A stretch of 64,000 bases of DNA from AWTP1-13 sp963775835 (lineage in GTDB: Bacteria; Pseudomonadota; Alphaproteobacteria; Rhizobiales; Hyphomicrobiaceae), in the NCBI GenBank assembly GCA_963775835.1, contig CAVZKV010000020.1:186001-250000 (forward strand), read 5' to 3'. How positions within the stretch are numbered: the first letter of the stretch is position 1; every line of letters begins with the position of its first letter. Of this stretch, positions 19,972 through 28,865 are shown one piece after another. The translations under genes were made by a program, and so were the position numbers. A model generated the notes under the pieces. That model saw only the letters and a program-made list of their open reading frames with translations. It was not told the origin of the DNA and did no database searches.

Positions 19972-21091
19972 GATAGACCTCACGTACAACGGGAAGGGCG
20001 CCCACAATACGAACGCGCGCCAGATCCGCGCGCAGCCCCGCTGCGATCTGTCCGCGATCGTTCAGCCCAGCGGCCCGTGCCGGGTGAAGGGTAACGGTGC
20101 GAAGGGCGGCCGGCAAACCATAGCCCTCGATACGACGTGCCAGCTCGAATGCGCCCATCAGCAGACTTGCCGGCACGTAGTCGGAAGACAGGATATCGAG
20201 CACGCCTTCCCGCGCCAGCGCCTCGGCGGCCACGTTGCCGGAGTGCGAGCCGCCCCTTACCACGTTGGGGGCGCCCATTAGCACGGCAACGCCGGCACGA
20301 TGGCAGGCCGCGGCGGCTTCGGCCGTGGTCGGAAATTCGGCGATCGCTGCGCCCTCGGCGATCGCCTCCTCCACATGCGCGAGCGTTGCATCATCGTGGC
20401 TTGCCGTGACGATTCGGTGCGCCTTGGCGAGGGCGACAAGCGCCGCTCGGTGGCGCACGTAGTTGGCGGCGAACTGAGCGCGCCGCGTGTGCATGAAGCG
20501 CTCCAGTTCGCTGACGGGCAGGCCGGACTTGCCGCCATAGTAGGTTTTCCAGGCGCCGAGATCACGGAACTGGCGAGCGCCCGGGGTGTGATCCATCAAC
20601 GAGATCAGCTTGGCATCATAGACGTCCAGCAGCCAGCCGGTCTGTTCGACCACGTCCTCGGCACAAATCTCGCAGCGCACATGCAAACGATGCTCGGCGC
20701 GCAGAAGATCCTGTGCTCTGGCGGCCTCGATGGCACCCAAGATCGCCCTCAGTTCCGCCGCGACGGAGCGATAGGCAAGATCAGTACCGACGCGCACGGA
20801 ATCGAAAACCGTCGTAATGGCAGACGCCGCAATTTGCGCATCGTAGGCGACCACGGCCGCCAGCGGCGGCCACGCCACCTTGGGGCGCGGCTGCAGATGG
20901 TTTTCCAGGTGATCGGTATGTAGGTCGACCAGGCCCGGAACCAGGAAGTCGCCGGCGCAATCGAGCCCGCGCTCGGGGGCCCGGCCTTGACCGACTTCGA
21001 CGATGCGATCGCCGCTGACGGCGATCCAGCCGATCAGCACTGCTGCCGGGAGCACGATGCTGGCATTCTCGAAGATGCGCGTCCTATCCAC
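19949..21091 (-). CDS. phnM: alpha-D-ribose 1-methylphosphonate 5-triphosphate diphosphatase PhnM
   Basis: Amidohydrolase-superfamily enzyme of the C-P lyase pathway that removes pyrophosphate from the ribosyl phosphonate triphosphate. The 380-residue protein has the metal-site sequences DFLVPGLVDLHTDHLENH (about residue 50), the region LISLMDHTPGARQF, RIVTASHDDATLAHVEEA and the late LSSDYVP with its Asp ligand. It starts with GTG at 21091, 10 bp after phnL; the frame is open upstream only by reading through phnL. The operon order (phnJ-K-L-M-N) supports the assignment. Confidence 0.93.
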   Translation of the reverse strand: MDRTRIFENASIVLPAAVLIGWIAVSGDRIVEVGQGRAPERGLDCAGDFLVPGLVDLHTDHLENHLQPRPKVAWPPLAAVVAYDAQIAASAITTVFDSVRVGTDLAYRSVAAELRAILGAIEAARAQDLLRAEHRLHVRCEICAEDVVEQTGWLLDVYDAKLISLMDHTPGARQFRDLGAWKTYYGGKSGLPVSELERFMHTRRAQFAANYVRHRAALVALAKAHRIVTASHDDATLAHVEEAIAEGAAIAEFPTTAEAAAACHRAGVAVLMGAPNVVRGGSHSGNVAAEALAREGVLDILSSDYVPASLLMGAFELARRIEGYGLPAALRTVTLHPARAAGLNDRGQIAAGLRADLARVRIVGALPVVREVYRGGRRVI

Positions 21092-21101
21092 GGCTCGGCT
21101 C

Positions 21102-21806
21102 TCAGGCTCGAAAGCGACTGACATCGATCGAGCGATCCGCGACCTGGCGCTTGACGTCTTCGTCGTGAAAGATACCGACCAGCGCCGTGCCGGCACGCTT
21201 GCGATGGCGTATGAACTCAACCACCGCGGCGCAATTCTTTTGGTCAAGCGAGGCCGTCGGCTCGTCGAGCAGCAGTAGCGGATGCATCGCCACGAAGCCG
21301 CGCGCGATGTTGATGCGCTGTTGCTCGCCACCGGAGAAGGTGGCCGGAGGCAGCTGCCAAAGTCGCTCCGGGATAGCGAGACGCGCAAGCAAATCGGCCG
21401 CTCGCGCGCGGGCGCTGGCCGCCTCTAGTCCATGGTCCCGCGCGGATTGAGCCACAACCTCGAGCGCACCGACACGAGGAATGGTGCGCAAGAATTGGCT
21501 GATGTAACCGATCACGCATTGGCGCAGGCGCAAGACGTCGCGCGGCGAGGCACGGGCAACATCGGTCCATTGCTGCCCCTGCCGTACTAAGATGCTGCCG
21601 GCATCGATGCGATAGTTGCCGAAGATCATTTTGAGTATGCATGATTTGCCGATGCCGGAAGGACCGTCGAGGACAACGCACTCGCCCGCGTGTACCTCGA
21701 ACGAAACCTCGCGCAGTACCGGCAGCGTGGCTCCGGCACGCAGGTGCATGACGAAAGTTTTGGCCACTCCCGTTACTCGGACCAGAGCGGTGTCGGTCGC
21801 GATCAT
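21102..21806 (-). CDS. phnL: C-P lyase ATP-binding protein PhnL
   Basis: ABC-type ATPase that works with the soluble C-P lyase core complex, not with a membrane permease. The 234-residue product has Walker A DGPSGIGKSCILKM (about residue 48), Q-loop YISQFLR, signature TFSGGEQQRINIARGF (about 160) and Walker B LLLLDEPTASLD. PhnL typically carries Ile before Gly-Lys in the P-loop, as here. It starts 4 bp after phnK, as expected for coupled translation. Confidence 0.94.
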   Translation of the reverse strand: MIATDTALVRVTGVAKTFVMHLRAGATLPVLREVSFEVHAGECVVLDGPSGIGKSCILKMIFGNYRIDAGSILVRQGQQWTDVARASPRDVLRLRQCVIGYISQFLRTIPRVGALEVVAQSARDHGLEAASARARAADLLARLAIPERLWQLPPATFSGGEQQRINIARGFVAMHPLLLLDEPTASLDQKNCAAVVEFIRHRKRAGTALVGIFHDEDVKRQVADRSIDVSRFRA

Positions 21807-21810
21807 GCCC

Positions 21811-22594
21811 TCACCCGCGCAAATCGGCTGAAACCAGCAGCTGCGTGTAGGGCTCGTGTGGATCGTCGAGCACCTGGTCGGTCAGACCCGTTTCGATCAC
21901 ACGGCCATGTCGCATCACGATCAACCGGTGCGAGAGCAGCCGCGCCACGGCCAAGTCGTGGGTGACGATGACGACCGCGAGGCCATGGTCCGCCACCAGG
22001 CCGCGCAGCAGATCGAGCAGTCGAGCCTGCACGGAGACGTCGAGCCCACCGGTCGGCTCGTCCATGAACACCAGGCGCGGTGCCGTCACCATGTTCTTGG
22101 CAATCTGCAGGCGCTGTCGCATGCCGCCGGAAAAAGTCGTCGGTAGATCGTCGATGCGTCCGGTCTCGATCTCGACCCGGGCCAGCCAATCCAGCGCCTC
22201 CCCTCGTATCCTCCCATAGTTGCGCCAGCCTACCGCCATCAGGCGTTCGCCGACGTTACCGCCCGCCGACACGCCCATCCGCAAGCCCAGACGGGCGTCC
22301 TGATGCACGAAGCCCCAGTCGGTGCGCAACAGGAAGCGCCGCTCCGCTTCCCCGAGCGCAAACAGATCGCGCACGACCCCGTCGCGCATGCGATACCGAA
22401 TGCGGCCATGGGTCGGCCGCAACTGGGTCGCGAGCAGCGAAAGCAGGGTGGATTTGCCCGATCCCGAATTCGCCAACAACGGCCAAAACCTCGCCAGCGT
22501 AGAGATCGAGCGAGACATCCACGCAACCGATGCGGGCGCCGTAAAGCTTGGTCAGACCTGCCGCGGTCAGCAGCGCCTCTTCATCGGCGCTCAT
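21811..22594 (-). CDS. phnK: C-P lyase ATP-binding protein PhnK, one-base frameshift in Walker A
   Basis: PhnK is the ABC ATPase that docks on the PhnGHIJ core. The start (ATG at 22594, overlapping phnJ by 14 bp) gives LTAAGLTKLYGARIGCVDV and GEVLAVVG. In this frame the P-loop is then destroyed, but removing one base near 22471 yields GNSGSGKSTLLSLL and continues through the Q-loop region, signature TFSGGMRQRLQIAKNM, Walker B LVFMDEPTGGLDVSVQARL and the His switch IVTHDLAVA. Everything on both sides is well conserved, so a sequencing error is likely. If real, the gene is dead, and with it probably phosphonate cleavage. Confidence 0.85.
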
Positions 22595-23450
22595 CGTGTG
22601 CCTCCCGCCCTGGTGCAGCCGTCCTGCGCCCCTGGCAATAGTCCGTATCAGAACACACGAACATGCGCCCGCCGCTATCGTCGGTGACGACCTCATCGAG
22701 ATAGGTATCCCGCGCGCCGCACAGGGCGCAGGGCTGCTCGAAGCGCGTACGGGCGAAGGGATGATCGTCGAAATCGAGGCTTACCACGCGCGTGTAGGGC
22801 GGCAGCGCGTAGATGCGCTGTTCGCGTCCCGCGCCGAAGAGCTGCAACGCCGGCGACATGTGCATCTTGGGGTTGTCGAACTTCGGCGTCGGCGAGGGAT
22901 CCATCAAATAGCGGGCCTCGACCATGACGGGATAGGCATAGGCGGTGGCGATGTGACCGTGCCGAGCGATATCCTCGTACAGCTTGACGTGCATCAGGCC
23001 GTAGTCCTCGAGCGCATGCATCTGCCGCGTCTCGCTCTCGCGCGGCTCGAGAAAGCGGAGTGGTTCGGGTATCGGCACCTGGTAGACAATGATTTGGCCC
23101 TCCGCGAGCGGCGCCTCGGGAATGCGATGGCGCGTCTGTATAATGCTTGCCTCGCTGGTGTGCGTCGTGGTGCGCACCCCTGCGGTGCGGGCAAAGAACT
23201 GGCGGATCGAAACGGCGTTGGTGGTATCGTCGGCGCCTTGGTCGATGACCTTGAGGACATCGTGCGGTCCGAGGATCGAGGCGGTCACCTGCACCCCGCC
23301 GGTGCCCCAGCCGTAGGGCATCGGCATTTCGCGGCTGGGGAAGGGTACCTGATAGCCCGGAATGGCAATCGCCTTGAGGATGGCGCGCCGGATCGTGCGT
23401 TTGCTTTGCTCGTCGAGGTAGGCAAAGTTGTAGGAGACACCGTCCGTCAC
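22581..23450 (-). CDS. phnJ: alpha-D-ribose 1-methylphosphonate 5-phosphate C-P lyase PhnJ
   Basis: Radical SAM enzyme that breaks the carbon-phosphorus bond. The 289-residue product from the GTG at 23450 has the family sequences ILKAIAIPGYQVPFPSREMP and PYGWGTGGVQVTAS, and near the carboxyl end the cluster-binding pattern C-x2-C-x21-C-x5-C (CALC, then FVCSDTDYC), the spacing known for the 4Fe-4S ligands and catalytic Cys of E. coli PhnJ. The GTG start overlaps the phnI stop in a GTGA sequence (4 bp); the longer open frame upstream is an Arg-rich shadow of phnI. Confidence 0.96.
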   Translation of the reverse strand: MTDGVSYNFAYLDEQSKRTIRRAILKAIAIPGYQVPFPSREMPMPYGWGTGGVQVTASILGPHDVLKVIDQGADDTTNAVSIRQFFARTAGVRTTTHTSEASIIQTRHRIPEAPLAEGQIIVYQVPIPEPLRFLEPRESETRQMHALEDYGLMHVKLYEDIARHGHIATAYAYPVMVEARYLMDPSPTPKFDNPKMHMSPALQLFGAGREQRIYALPPYTRVVSLDFDDHPFARTRFEQPCALCGARDTYLDEVVTDDSGGRMFVCSDTDYCQGRRTAAPGREAHDERR

Positions 23451-24568
23451 GGCGCCACCCCGTCGCCGACGCGGCCAGCCACGTCTTCTCGATCGCCGCC
23501 GCGGGCGGCAAGCCACTCCGCGCGCAGCTGCCGCAGCAGCGCCAGCTCGGCCTGGAAATCAACGTAGTGGGGGAGCTTCAGGTGCTCGACGAAACCGGTC
23601 GCCTGCACGTTGTCGCAGTGCGCCAGTACGAATTCCTGGTCTTGCGCCGGTGCCACGCGCTCTTGCCCCAAGTCTTCGCTGCGCAGGGCGCGATCGAGCA
23701 GCGCCATTGCCATCGCCTTGCGCTCGGCGTGGCCGAAGGCGAGGCCATAGCCGCGCGTGAACTGCGGCGGCTGCGTGGCCGAGCCCTGGAACTGATTCAC
23801 CATCTCACATTCGGTCAGCGTGATCTGCCCGAGCGGAACCGCGAAGCCCAGCTCCTCGGGCGTGAATTCAAGCTCCACCTCACCCATGCGGATCTCGGCC
23901 GCGAAGGGGTGAGTGCGGCCGTAGCCGCGCTGGGTCGAATAAGCGAGGCCAAGCAAAAAACCCTCGTCAGCACGCGCGAGCGCTTGCAAGCGTAGGTCCC
24001 GGCCCGCCGGAAACGCCAGGGGAATGCGGGTGAGGTCGCCGATGGCGTCGCCATCGGCGCCGGCATTGGTCTCGATCAGCCCCTCGCGCTCGAGCAGCTG
24101 CGTCACCGGCGGCGCCGGTTCGCCGGCACGCTCCTCCGACCGATGCTGGAGGGGTGGCGCGGCCAGCGTCGGGGAAGGATCGAGCAGACGATGCGTGTAG
24201 TCGAACGTGGGCCCAAGCATCTGGCCCCCAGGTAAATCCTTGTAGGTTGCCGAGATGCGCCGGCGCGGGCGCATGGCACCGGTATCGACCGGCTCCGCAT
24301 AGCCCAAGCGGGGCAGCGTGGCGCGGTAGGCACGCAGCAAGAAGATGGCTTCGATCAGGTCGCCACGCGCCTGCTTGATGGCAACAGCCGCCAGATCGCC
24401 ATCGTACAGCGAGCCCTCACACATCACGCGGTTGACGGCGAGGCCGAGCTGCTCGCGAATTTGATCGGCGGAAAGCTCGGGCAGATTCTGGTCACCGCGC
24501 CGCTCGCGCGCCAAGAGCTGGTGCGCCGCGGCAATGGCTGCCTCGCCACCTTTTGCGGCGACGTACAT
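23447..24568 (-). CDS. phnI: C-P lyase core subunit PhnI
   Basis: Core component that, with PhnG and PhnH, attaches a phosphonate to the 1' carbon of ATP ribose and releases adenine. The 373-residue product begins MYVAAKGGEAAIAAAHQLL, the usual PhnI start, followed by LAVNRVMCEGSLYDGDLAAV and LIEAIFLLRAYRATLPRLGY. Near the end GYGLAFGHAERKAMAMALLD and EFVLAHCDNVQATGFVEHLK are typical. The ATG at 24568 overlaps the phnH stop by one base (TGATG), and the gene overlaps phnJ by 4 bp. Confidence 0.95.
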   Translation of the reverse strand: MYVAAKGGEAAIAAAHQLLARERRGDQNLPELSADQIREQLGLAVNRVMCEGSLYDGDLAAVAIKQARGDLIEAIFLLRAYRATLPRLGYAEPVDTGAMRPRRRISATYKDLPGGQMLGPTFDYTHRLLDPSPTLAAPPLQHRSEERAGEPAPPVTQLLEREGLIETNAGADGDAIGDLTRIPLAFPAGRDLRLQALARADEGFLLGLAYSTQRGYGRTHPFAAEIRMGEVELEFTPEELGFAVPLGQITLTECEMVNQFQGSATQPPQFTRGYGLAFGHAERKAMAMALLDRALRSEDLGQERVAPAQDQEFVLAHCDNVQATGFVEHLKLPHYVDFQAELALLRQLRAEWLAARGGDREDVAGRVGDGVAP

Positions 24569-25155
24569 CAGGCGGCCTCCGCCACACGCACGCTGCGCGG
24601 CAACGCCGCAATGGCGCGGCGGCTGGTAAAAAAGATATCGACCCCACAGGGAAATTGGGCGCGGTTGACGCCGAGTTGACACACGAAGTCGGCGGGCAAC
24701 GGCGCGGCCGACAGCCGCGCAAGATGGCGGATACCCGGTCCCTGGAGCCGCCAACCCCGCGCCGCCAAACTTGCGACCTGCACCAGGAGGGTAGTGGAAC
24801 GGTCCGGATAGTCGCGGCATCCCGGCGCGAAGTTTGCGAGCGCCGGTAGGCGGGCCGCATCTGCGACGACGGCAAAGAGGGCCTCCGCCGGTGACACCAC
24901 CAGCCGCGCGCCGGTGTGAAAGCGCAAGAAGTCGACGACGTCGGGATTTTCGGCGAGCGGTTGATCGAGCCACACCGGCGTCTCGAAGTCGCACAGCGTC
25001 AAGGCAAGCGCGGCGGCCGGCGCCAAAAGCGGCGTGGGTGGGGTTGGGCATGCCTCGCAGCCGAGGATAGCGCCCGGAGCGGCCATGGCGCGCAGGGCGA
25101 GGCGAAACACCGCCTGGGACTCGCGCACGGGATCGCCAAAACCCGGCTGCAGCAT
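24568..25155 (-). CDS. phnH: C-P lyase core subunit PhnH
   Basis: Non-catalytic core subunit of the PhnGHIJ complex, with a fold related to PLP transferases but without the cofactor lysine. The 195-residue product starts at 25155 and carries PGFGDPVRESQAVFRLALRAM, LALTLCDFETPVWLD (residues 50-65) and GWRLQGPGIRHLARL, all conserved in PhnH. It follows phnG after 3 bp and overlaps phnI by one base. Confidence 0.94.
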   Translation of the reverse strand: MLQPGFGDPVRESQAVFRLALRAMAAPGAILGCEACPTPPTPLLAPAAALALTLCDFETPVWLDQPLAENPDVVDFLRFHTGARLVVSPAEALFAVVADAARLPALANFAPGCRDYPDRSTTLLVQVASLAARGWRLQGPGIRHLARLSAAPLPADFVCQLGVNRAQFPCGVDIFFTSRRAIAALPRSVRVAEAA

Positions 25156-25158
25156 GGC

Positions 25159-25641
25159 TCAGCCCTCGCCCCGCACCAGGGTGAAGAAGTCGACCTTGGT
25201 GGCCGCGACGTCGGCCCGGACCCGTGCATCCTCCTCGGCAACGCGGGCCATGACGGGCCGCATCAGGTTGGCCTCCAGCCTGGCGCGGTTTGTCGCGTCT
25301 TGCGCCAACGCGTCCACCATCGCGGCCAGCCGGGCGCGGCGATGCGAACGACCGATGAGGTAGGAAACACCCGTGCACCCGTTCGCAAGACGCACGGCCG
25401 CTCGCGTCACGGTCACCTCACCCAGATTGAAAGGCGCCCCGGTGCCGCCGATCCGGCCGCGCACCATCACCAGCCCGGTCTCGGGCGCACGCAGCTCCTG
25501 GGCCGGCGGCACTTCGCCAAGGCTCGCGAGTGCGCCCGCGAGCTCCTCCTCGGTCGCCCGCGCGCACACCCCCATCAGGGCCTGACGCCCTGCAATATCA
25601 GCGCCGACACGGTCGCTGCCGTTCCCCTGCGCCCTCGCCAT
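25159..25641 (-). CDS. phnG: C-P lyase core subunit PhnG
   Basis: First gene of the C-P lyase operon, encoding the smallest core subunit (160 residues, ATG at 25641). Typical segments are RQALMGVCARATEEELAGAL (residues 19-38), LRAPETGLVMVRGRIGGTGA, FNLGEVTVTRAAVRL and GVSYLIGRSHRRARLAAMVD. PhnG partners with PhnI in forming the ribosyl phosphonate. Upstream lies the 152-bp promoter region shared with phnC. Confidence 0.94.
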   Translation of the reverse strand: MARAQGNGSDRVGADIAGRQALMGVCARATEEELAGALASLGEVPPAQELRAPETGLVMVRGRIGGTGAPFNLGEVTVTRAAVRLANGCTGVSYLIGRSHRRARLAAMVDALAQDATNRARLEANLMRPVMARVAEEDARVRADVAATKVDFFTLVRGEG

Positions 25642-25709
25642 GCAGGGCTCATTAGCGATGCTGCTTAAAAGTTTTGTGACGGTCAGGCGGCGGCGTCGCG
25701 CGCGGCGCC

Positions 25710-25727
25710 CTGTTACACGGCTGTCAT
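25710..25727 (+). promoter_or_regulatory. Pho box (PhoB binding site) between phnG and phnC
   Basis: CTGTTAC-ACGG-CTGTCAT matches the alphaproteobacterial PhoB consensus of two CTGTCAT heptamers separated by 4 bases; the second is perfect and the first has two mismatches. It lies 66 bp before phnC. A much weaker leftward candidate at 25665-25682 is too close to the phnG start to be a classical activation site. Confidence 0.7.
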
Positions 25728-25793
25728 CAAGACGTGGCTTGCTTTGTCACGGAGCGGCGTTAGGTCGACGCGAACGAAAAGGGGGGCGCCAGG

Positions 25794-26699
25794 GTGCTGA
25801 GCGCAGCCATCGAGGTGATTGGGGTTGCAAAGTCGTTCCGTCCCGGAACGCCGGTGCTGCAGGATATCGGCTTCAGCATCGAGCGCGGCGAGATGGTAGC
25901 TCTGATCGGGGCGTCGGGCTCCGGCAAGTCCACCCTCATTCGTGCCATTGCCGGCCTCGTCAGCATCGACCGACCGGCCTCACGCTCCGGGCCCGTGGCC
26001 GCTGGCAAAATCCGCGTTTTGGGGGAGCCGATCCAGGAGGACGGGCGCATCTGTGCCTCCGCGGCGCGATTGCGCGCGCGTGTCGCCATCATCTTCCAGC
26101 AGTTCAATCTGGTGCCGCGGCTTACGGTGTTGACCAATGTCTGCCTCGGCCTGCTCGGTCAAATTCCCGGATGGCGCGGCACGCTCGGCCGCTTTCGCAG
26201 CAGCGAGAAGCGGCGGGCCATGCAGGCGCTGGCACGCGTCGCCATTGCCGAGCACGCCCTGAAGCGCGGCTCGGAACTATCCGGTGGTCAACAGCAGCGG
26301 GCCGCCATCGCCAGGACGCTGGTGCAGGGAGCCAGTGTGCTGATCGCCGATGAGCCCATCGCCTCTCTCGATCCCCGAGCCGCCCGCCGCGTCATGGACA
26401 TTCTCGCGGCGCTGAACCGTGAAGACAAGATCACCGTGCTGGTGTCGCTGCACCAGGTCGAATATGCGCTTTCCTATTGCCGGCGCACGATTGCGCTGCG
26501 CGACGGGCGCATCGTCTATGACGGGCCGTCAAACGCGCTGACCCCAAGCTTTCTCGGCGAACTCTACGGCGCCGAGAGCGTGGAGCTGTTCTTGCCGGCG
26601 CGAACCGGCCATGTGCCTGCCAATGGCCACGCGCATGGCATCGAAGCCGGCGAAACCACCTGGCGGGGCACTGCCGCCGCCGCTGCCGCGCCGGCGTGA
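25794..26699 (+). CDS. phnC: phosphonate ABC transporter ATP-binding protein PhnC
   Basis: ATPase of the phosphonate importer. The 301-residue product (GTG start at 25794) has Walker A IGASGSGKSTLIRAIAGL (about residue 40), FQQFNLVPRLTVLTN (Q-loop), signature ELSGGQQQRAAIARTL and Walker B LIADEPIASLD, then the His switch SLHQVEYAL. VLTNVCLGLLGQ and a segment near residue 130 are typical of PhnC. The last 40 residues, rich in His, Gly and Ala, are an unusual tail. No ATG gives the full amino end. Confidence 0.93.
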   Translation: MLSAAIEVIGVAKSFRPGTPVLQDIGFSIERGEMVALIGASGSGKSTLIRAIAGLVSIDRPASRSGPVAAGKIRVLGEPIQEDGRICASAARLRARVAIIFQQFNLVPRLTVLTNVCLGLLGQIPGWRGTLGRFRSSEKRRAMQALARVAIAEHALKRGSELSGGQQQRAAIARTLVQGASVLIADEPIASLDPRAARRVMDILAALNREDKITVLVSLHQVEYALSYCRRTIALRDGRIVYDGPSNALTPSFLGELYGAESVELFLPARTGHVPANGHAHGIEAGETTWRGTAAAAAAPA

Positions 26700-26781
26700 T
26701 CCGGGCCCCATCCTCTTCCGGACCAATGGTTCGGCGGGCAGTACGTGAGAAGACTGAGCAAGACAGGCAAGGAGTGACGAC

Positions 26782-27750
26782 ATGCTTCGCTCGCTGATGG
26801 CGGCATCGATTGCGGTAGTGCTGGCGGCCGCGCCGGCTGGTGCGGCCGAGGAGGTCAACTTCGGTATTATCTCGACGGAGACGACGGCCAATCTGAAGAC
26901 CATCTGGGATCCGTTTCTGGCCGACATGACCAAAAAGACGGGCCTCAACATCAGAGCATTCTACGCTTCCGATTACGCCGGCGTGATCGAGGCCATGCGC
27001 TTCAACAAGGTACAGGTGGCCTGGTTTGGCAACAAATCGGCCATGGAGGCGGTCGATCGCGCCAGCGGCGAGATCTTCGCTCAAACCGTCGACAAGGATG
27101 GCAACCCCGGTTACTGGTCGCACATCATTGTCCATAAGGATAGCCCGTACCAGACGCTCGATGACGTCTTGAAGTGTGATGGCACGCTCGACTTTGGCAT
27201 CGGCGATCCGAACTCGACGTCGGGCTTCCTGGTCCCCACCACCTTCATCTTTTCGGCGCGCAATACCGATGCCAAGAAGTGCTTCAAGACCGTGCGCAAT
27301 GCCAATCATGAAGCCAACGCCTTGGCGGTTGCCAACAAGCTGGTGCAAGCCGCCACAAACAACAGCGAGAACCTGCAGCGCCTGGCCAAAACGGCGCCCG
27401 ACAAGGCCAAGGAAATTCGGGTGATTTGGACCTCGCCGCTCATTCCGTCGGACCCGCTAGTGTGGCGCAAGGACCTCGACCAGGCGCTCAAGAATAAGAT
27501 CACCGACTTCATCTTCAGCTATGCCACCAGCGACGAGAACGAAAGGAAGATTTTGGCCGGCCTGCAGTGGGCGCCTTTCAAGAAATCCGACAACAATCAG
27601 CTCCTGCCGATCCGGCAAATGGAGGTCAACAAGGCACTGGCAAAGGTCAAGGCCGACGCCAGCATGGGCGAAGCCGACAAGCAGGCGCAGCTCGCCGAGT
27701 TGCAGAAGCAGTTCGACGAACTCGGCAACAAGATCGCCGCCTTAAAGTGA
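26782..27750 (+). CDS. phnD: phosphonate ABC transporter substrate-binding protein PhnD
   Basis: Periplasmic phosphonate receptor (322 residues). A signal peptide (MLRSLMAASIAVVLAAAPAG, cut near GAA) is followed by the PhnD pattern: VNFGIISTETTANLKTIWDP, FYASDYAGVIEAMRFNKVQV, AWFGNKSAMEAVDRA, then GIGDPNSTSGFLVPT, which carries the binding residues for the phosphonate group. A long charged helical tail ends the protein. A good ribosome site (AAGGAG) precedes the ATG. It is 82 bp after phnC and 81 bp before phnE. Confidence 0.94.
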   Translation: MLRSLMAASIAVVLAAAPAGAAEEVNFGIISTETTANLKTIWDPFLADMTKKTGLNIRAFYASDYAGVIEAMRFNKVQVAWFGNKSAMEAVDRASGEIFAQTVDKDGNPGYWSHIIVHKDSPYQTLDDVLKCDGTLDFGIGDPNSTSGFLVPTTFIFSARNTDAKKCFKTVRNANHEANALAVANKLVQAATNNSENLQRLAKTAPDKAKEIRVIWTSPLIPSDPLVWRKDLDQALKNKITDFIFSYATSDENERKILAGLQWAPFKKSDNNQLLPIRQMEVNKALAKVKADASMGEADKQAQLAELQKQFDELGNKIAALK

Positions 27751-27831
27751 CGTAGTGACTGAATTGTCAAGTCGAGGTGCGGGGCCGCTGTTCGGACCCG
27801 CGCCCTACCTGCCCTTGCGAAAGGAGTTGGC

Positions 27832-28659
27832 ATGCGGGTAACCGCCGAGGTCCCGGAGCGGGTGGCCGAGCTTACAAGCATTGCCATCCCGCGAGCACCC
27901 TTGCTCGAACGCGCGCGGGGCTGGGTCATCTGGCTCGCAATCGCCGCGGTGTTGGCGTGGAGCTGGACACCGGTCGAGATGTACAAGATCGGTGGGCTCA
28001 TCACCGACTGGCGCAACATGGCCGAGTTCGCCTCCGGCTTTATGCGGCCGAGCCTGCGCGATTGGCCCACCTATGCCGAGCAGATGCTGGAAACGGTGCA
28101 GATGGCGCTCTGGGGTACGGCGCTGGCCGTGTTTTTCGGCATGCCGTTTGCGATTCTGAGCGCAGCCAATGTGTGCCCGCAATGGATCGTACAGCCCGTG
28201 CGCCGGCTGATGGACGCCTGCCGAGCCATCAACGAGATCGTGTTCGCGTTGCTGTTTGTCGTCGCCGTGGGCCTTGGCCCGCTTGCGGGGATTTTCGCGT
28301 TGGCCATCCACAATATTGGCATCGTCGCAAAGCTGTTCTCGGAAGCAGTGGAATCGATTGATCCTCGACCCGTGGAGGGCATCCGGGCGACCGGAGCCAG
28401 CCGTCTGCAGGAGGTCATTTTCGGCATCGTGCCGCAAGTCATGCCCTTGTGGAGCTCTTTTACGCTCTATCGCTTCGAAACCAATGTGCGCTCCGCCACG
28501 GTGCTGGGCATTGTCGGCGCCGGCGGAATCGGCCAGTCGCTCTACGAGAATATCCGCGCCTTTCAATACGCGGAGACGGCAACCATCGTCATAATCGTGG
28601 TCCTGACGGTGATGCTGATCGACATGCTGAGCGCACGCATTCGCAAGCTCCTGGTGTGA
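27832..28659 (+). CDS. phnE: phosphonate ABC transporter permease PhnE
   Basis: Inner-membrane permease (275 residues) that should form a homodimer, since only one phnE is present. A first transmembrane helix near residue 35 is followed by a periplasmic stretch (RPSLRDWPTYAEQMLETVQM), the usual PhnE pattern RAINEIVFALLFVVAVGLGP and the coupling motif EAVESIDPRPVEGIRATGAS. It ends in a hydrophobic segment and DMLSARIRKLLV, also typical. The ATG at 27832 has AAGGAG upstream. It completes the phnCDE importer. Confidence 0.94.
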   Translation: MRVTAEVPERVAELTSIAIPRAPLLERARGWVIWLAIAAVLAWSWTPVEMYKIGGLITDWRNMAEFASGFMRPSLRDWPTYAEQMLETVQMALWGTALAVFFGMPFAILSAANVCPQWIVQPVRRLMDACRAINEIVFALLFVVAVGLGPLAGIFALAIHNIGIVAKLFSEAVESIDPRPVEGIRATGASRLQEVIFGIVPQVMPLWSSFTLYRFETNVRSATVLGIVGAGGIGQSLYENIRAFQYAETATIVIIVVLTVMLIDMLSARIRKLLV

Positions 28660-28865
28660 AGCCGCGCGCGGAACTCTTGCCCCCATCAGGGTTTGCCGCT
28701 TGGCCGACAAGCAATTTGCCCGCCGCAGACCGTGGCGCTCAGCGCGTCGGGGCAAGCGCGCCAAAGCTGGTTCCGGTGCGGCCGCGACGGCGCCGCCCTT
28801 GCCGCCCTGCCGCCGTCAGCCCCGCGTCCAGGCAAGCGGCAAGGCACGGTCAACGGCGGGTGCCA

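Noticed and set aside
25665..25682. Second Pho box serving phnG
   Set aside because: Only about 9 of 14 positions match, and it is 24 bp from the start codon, too close for PhoB activation.
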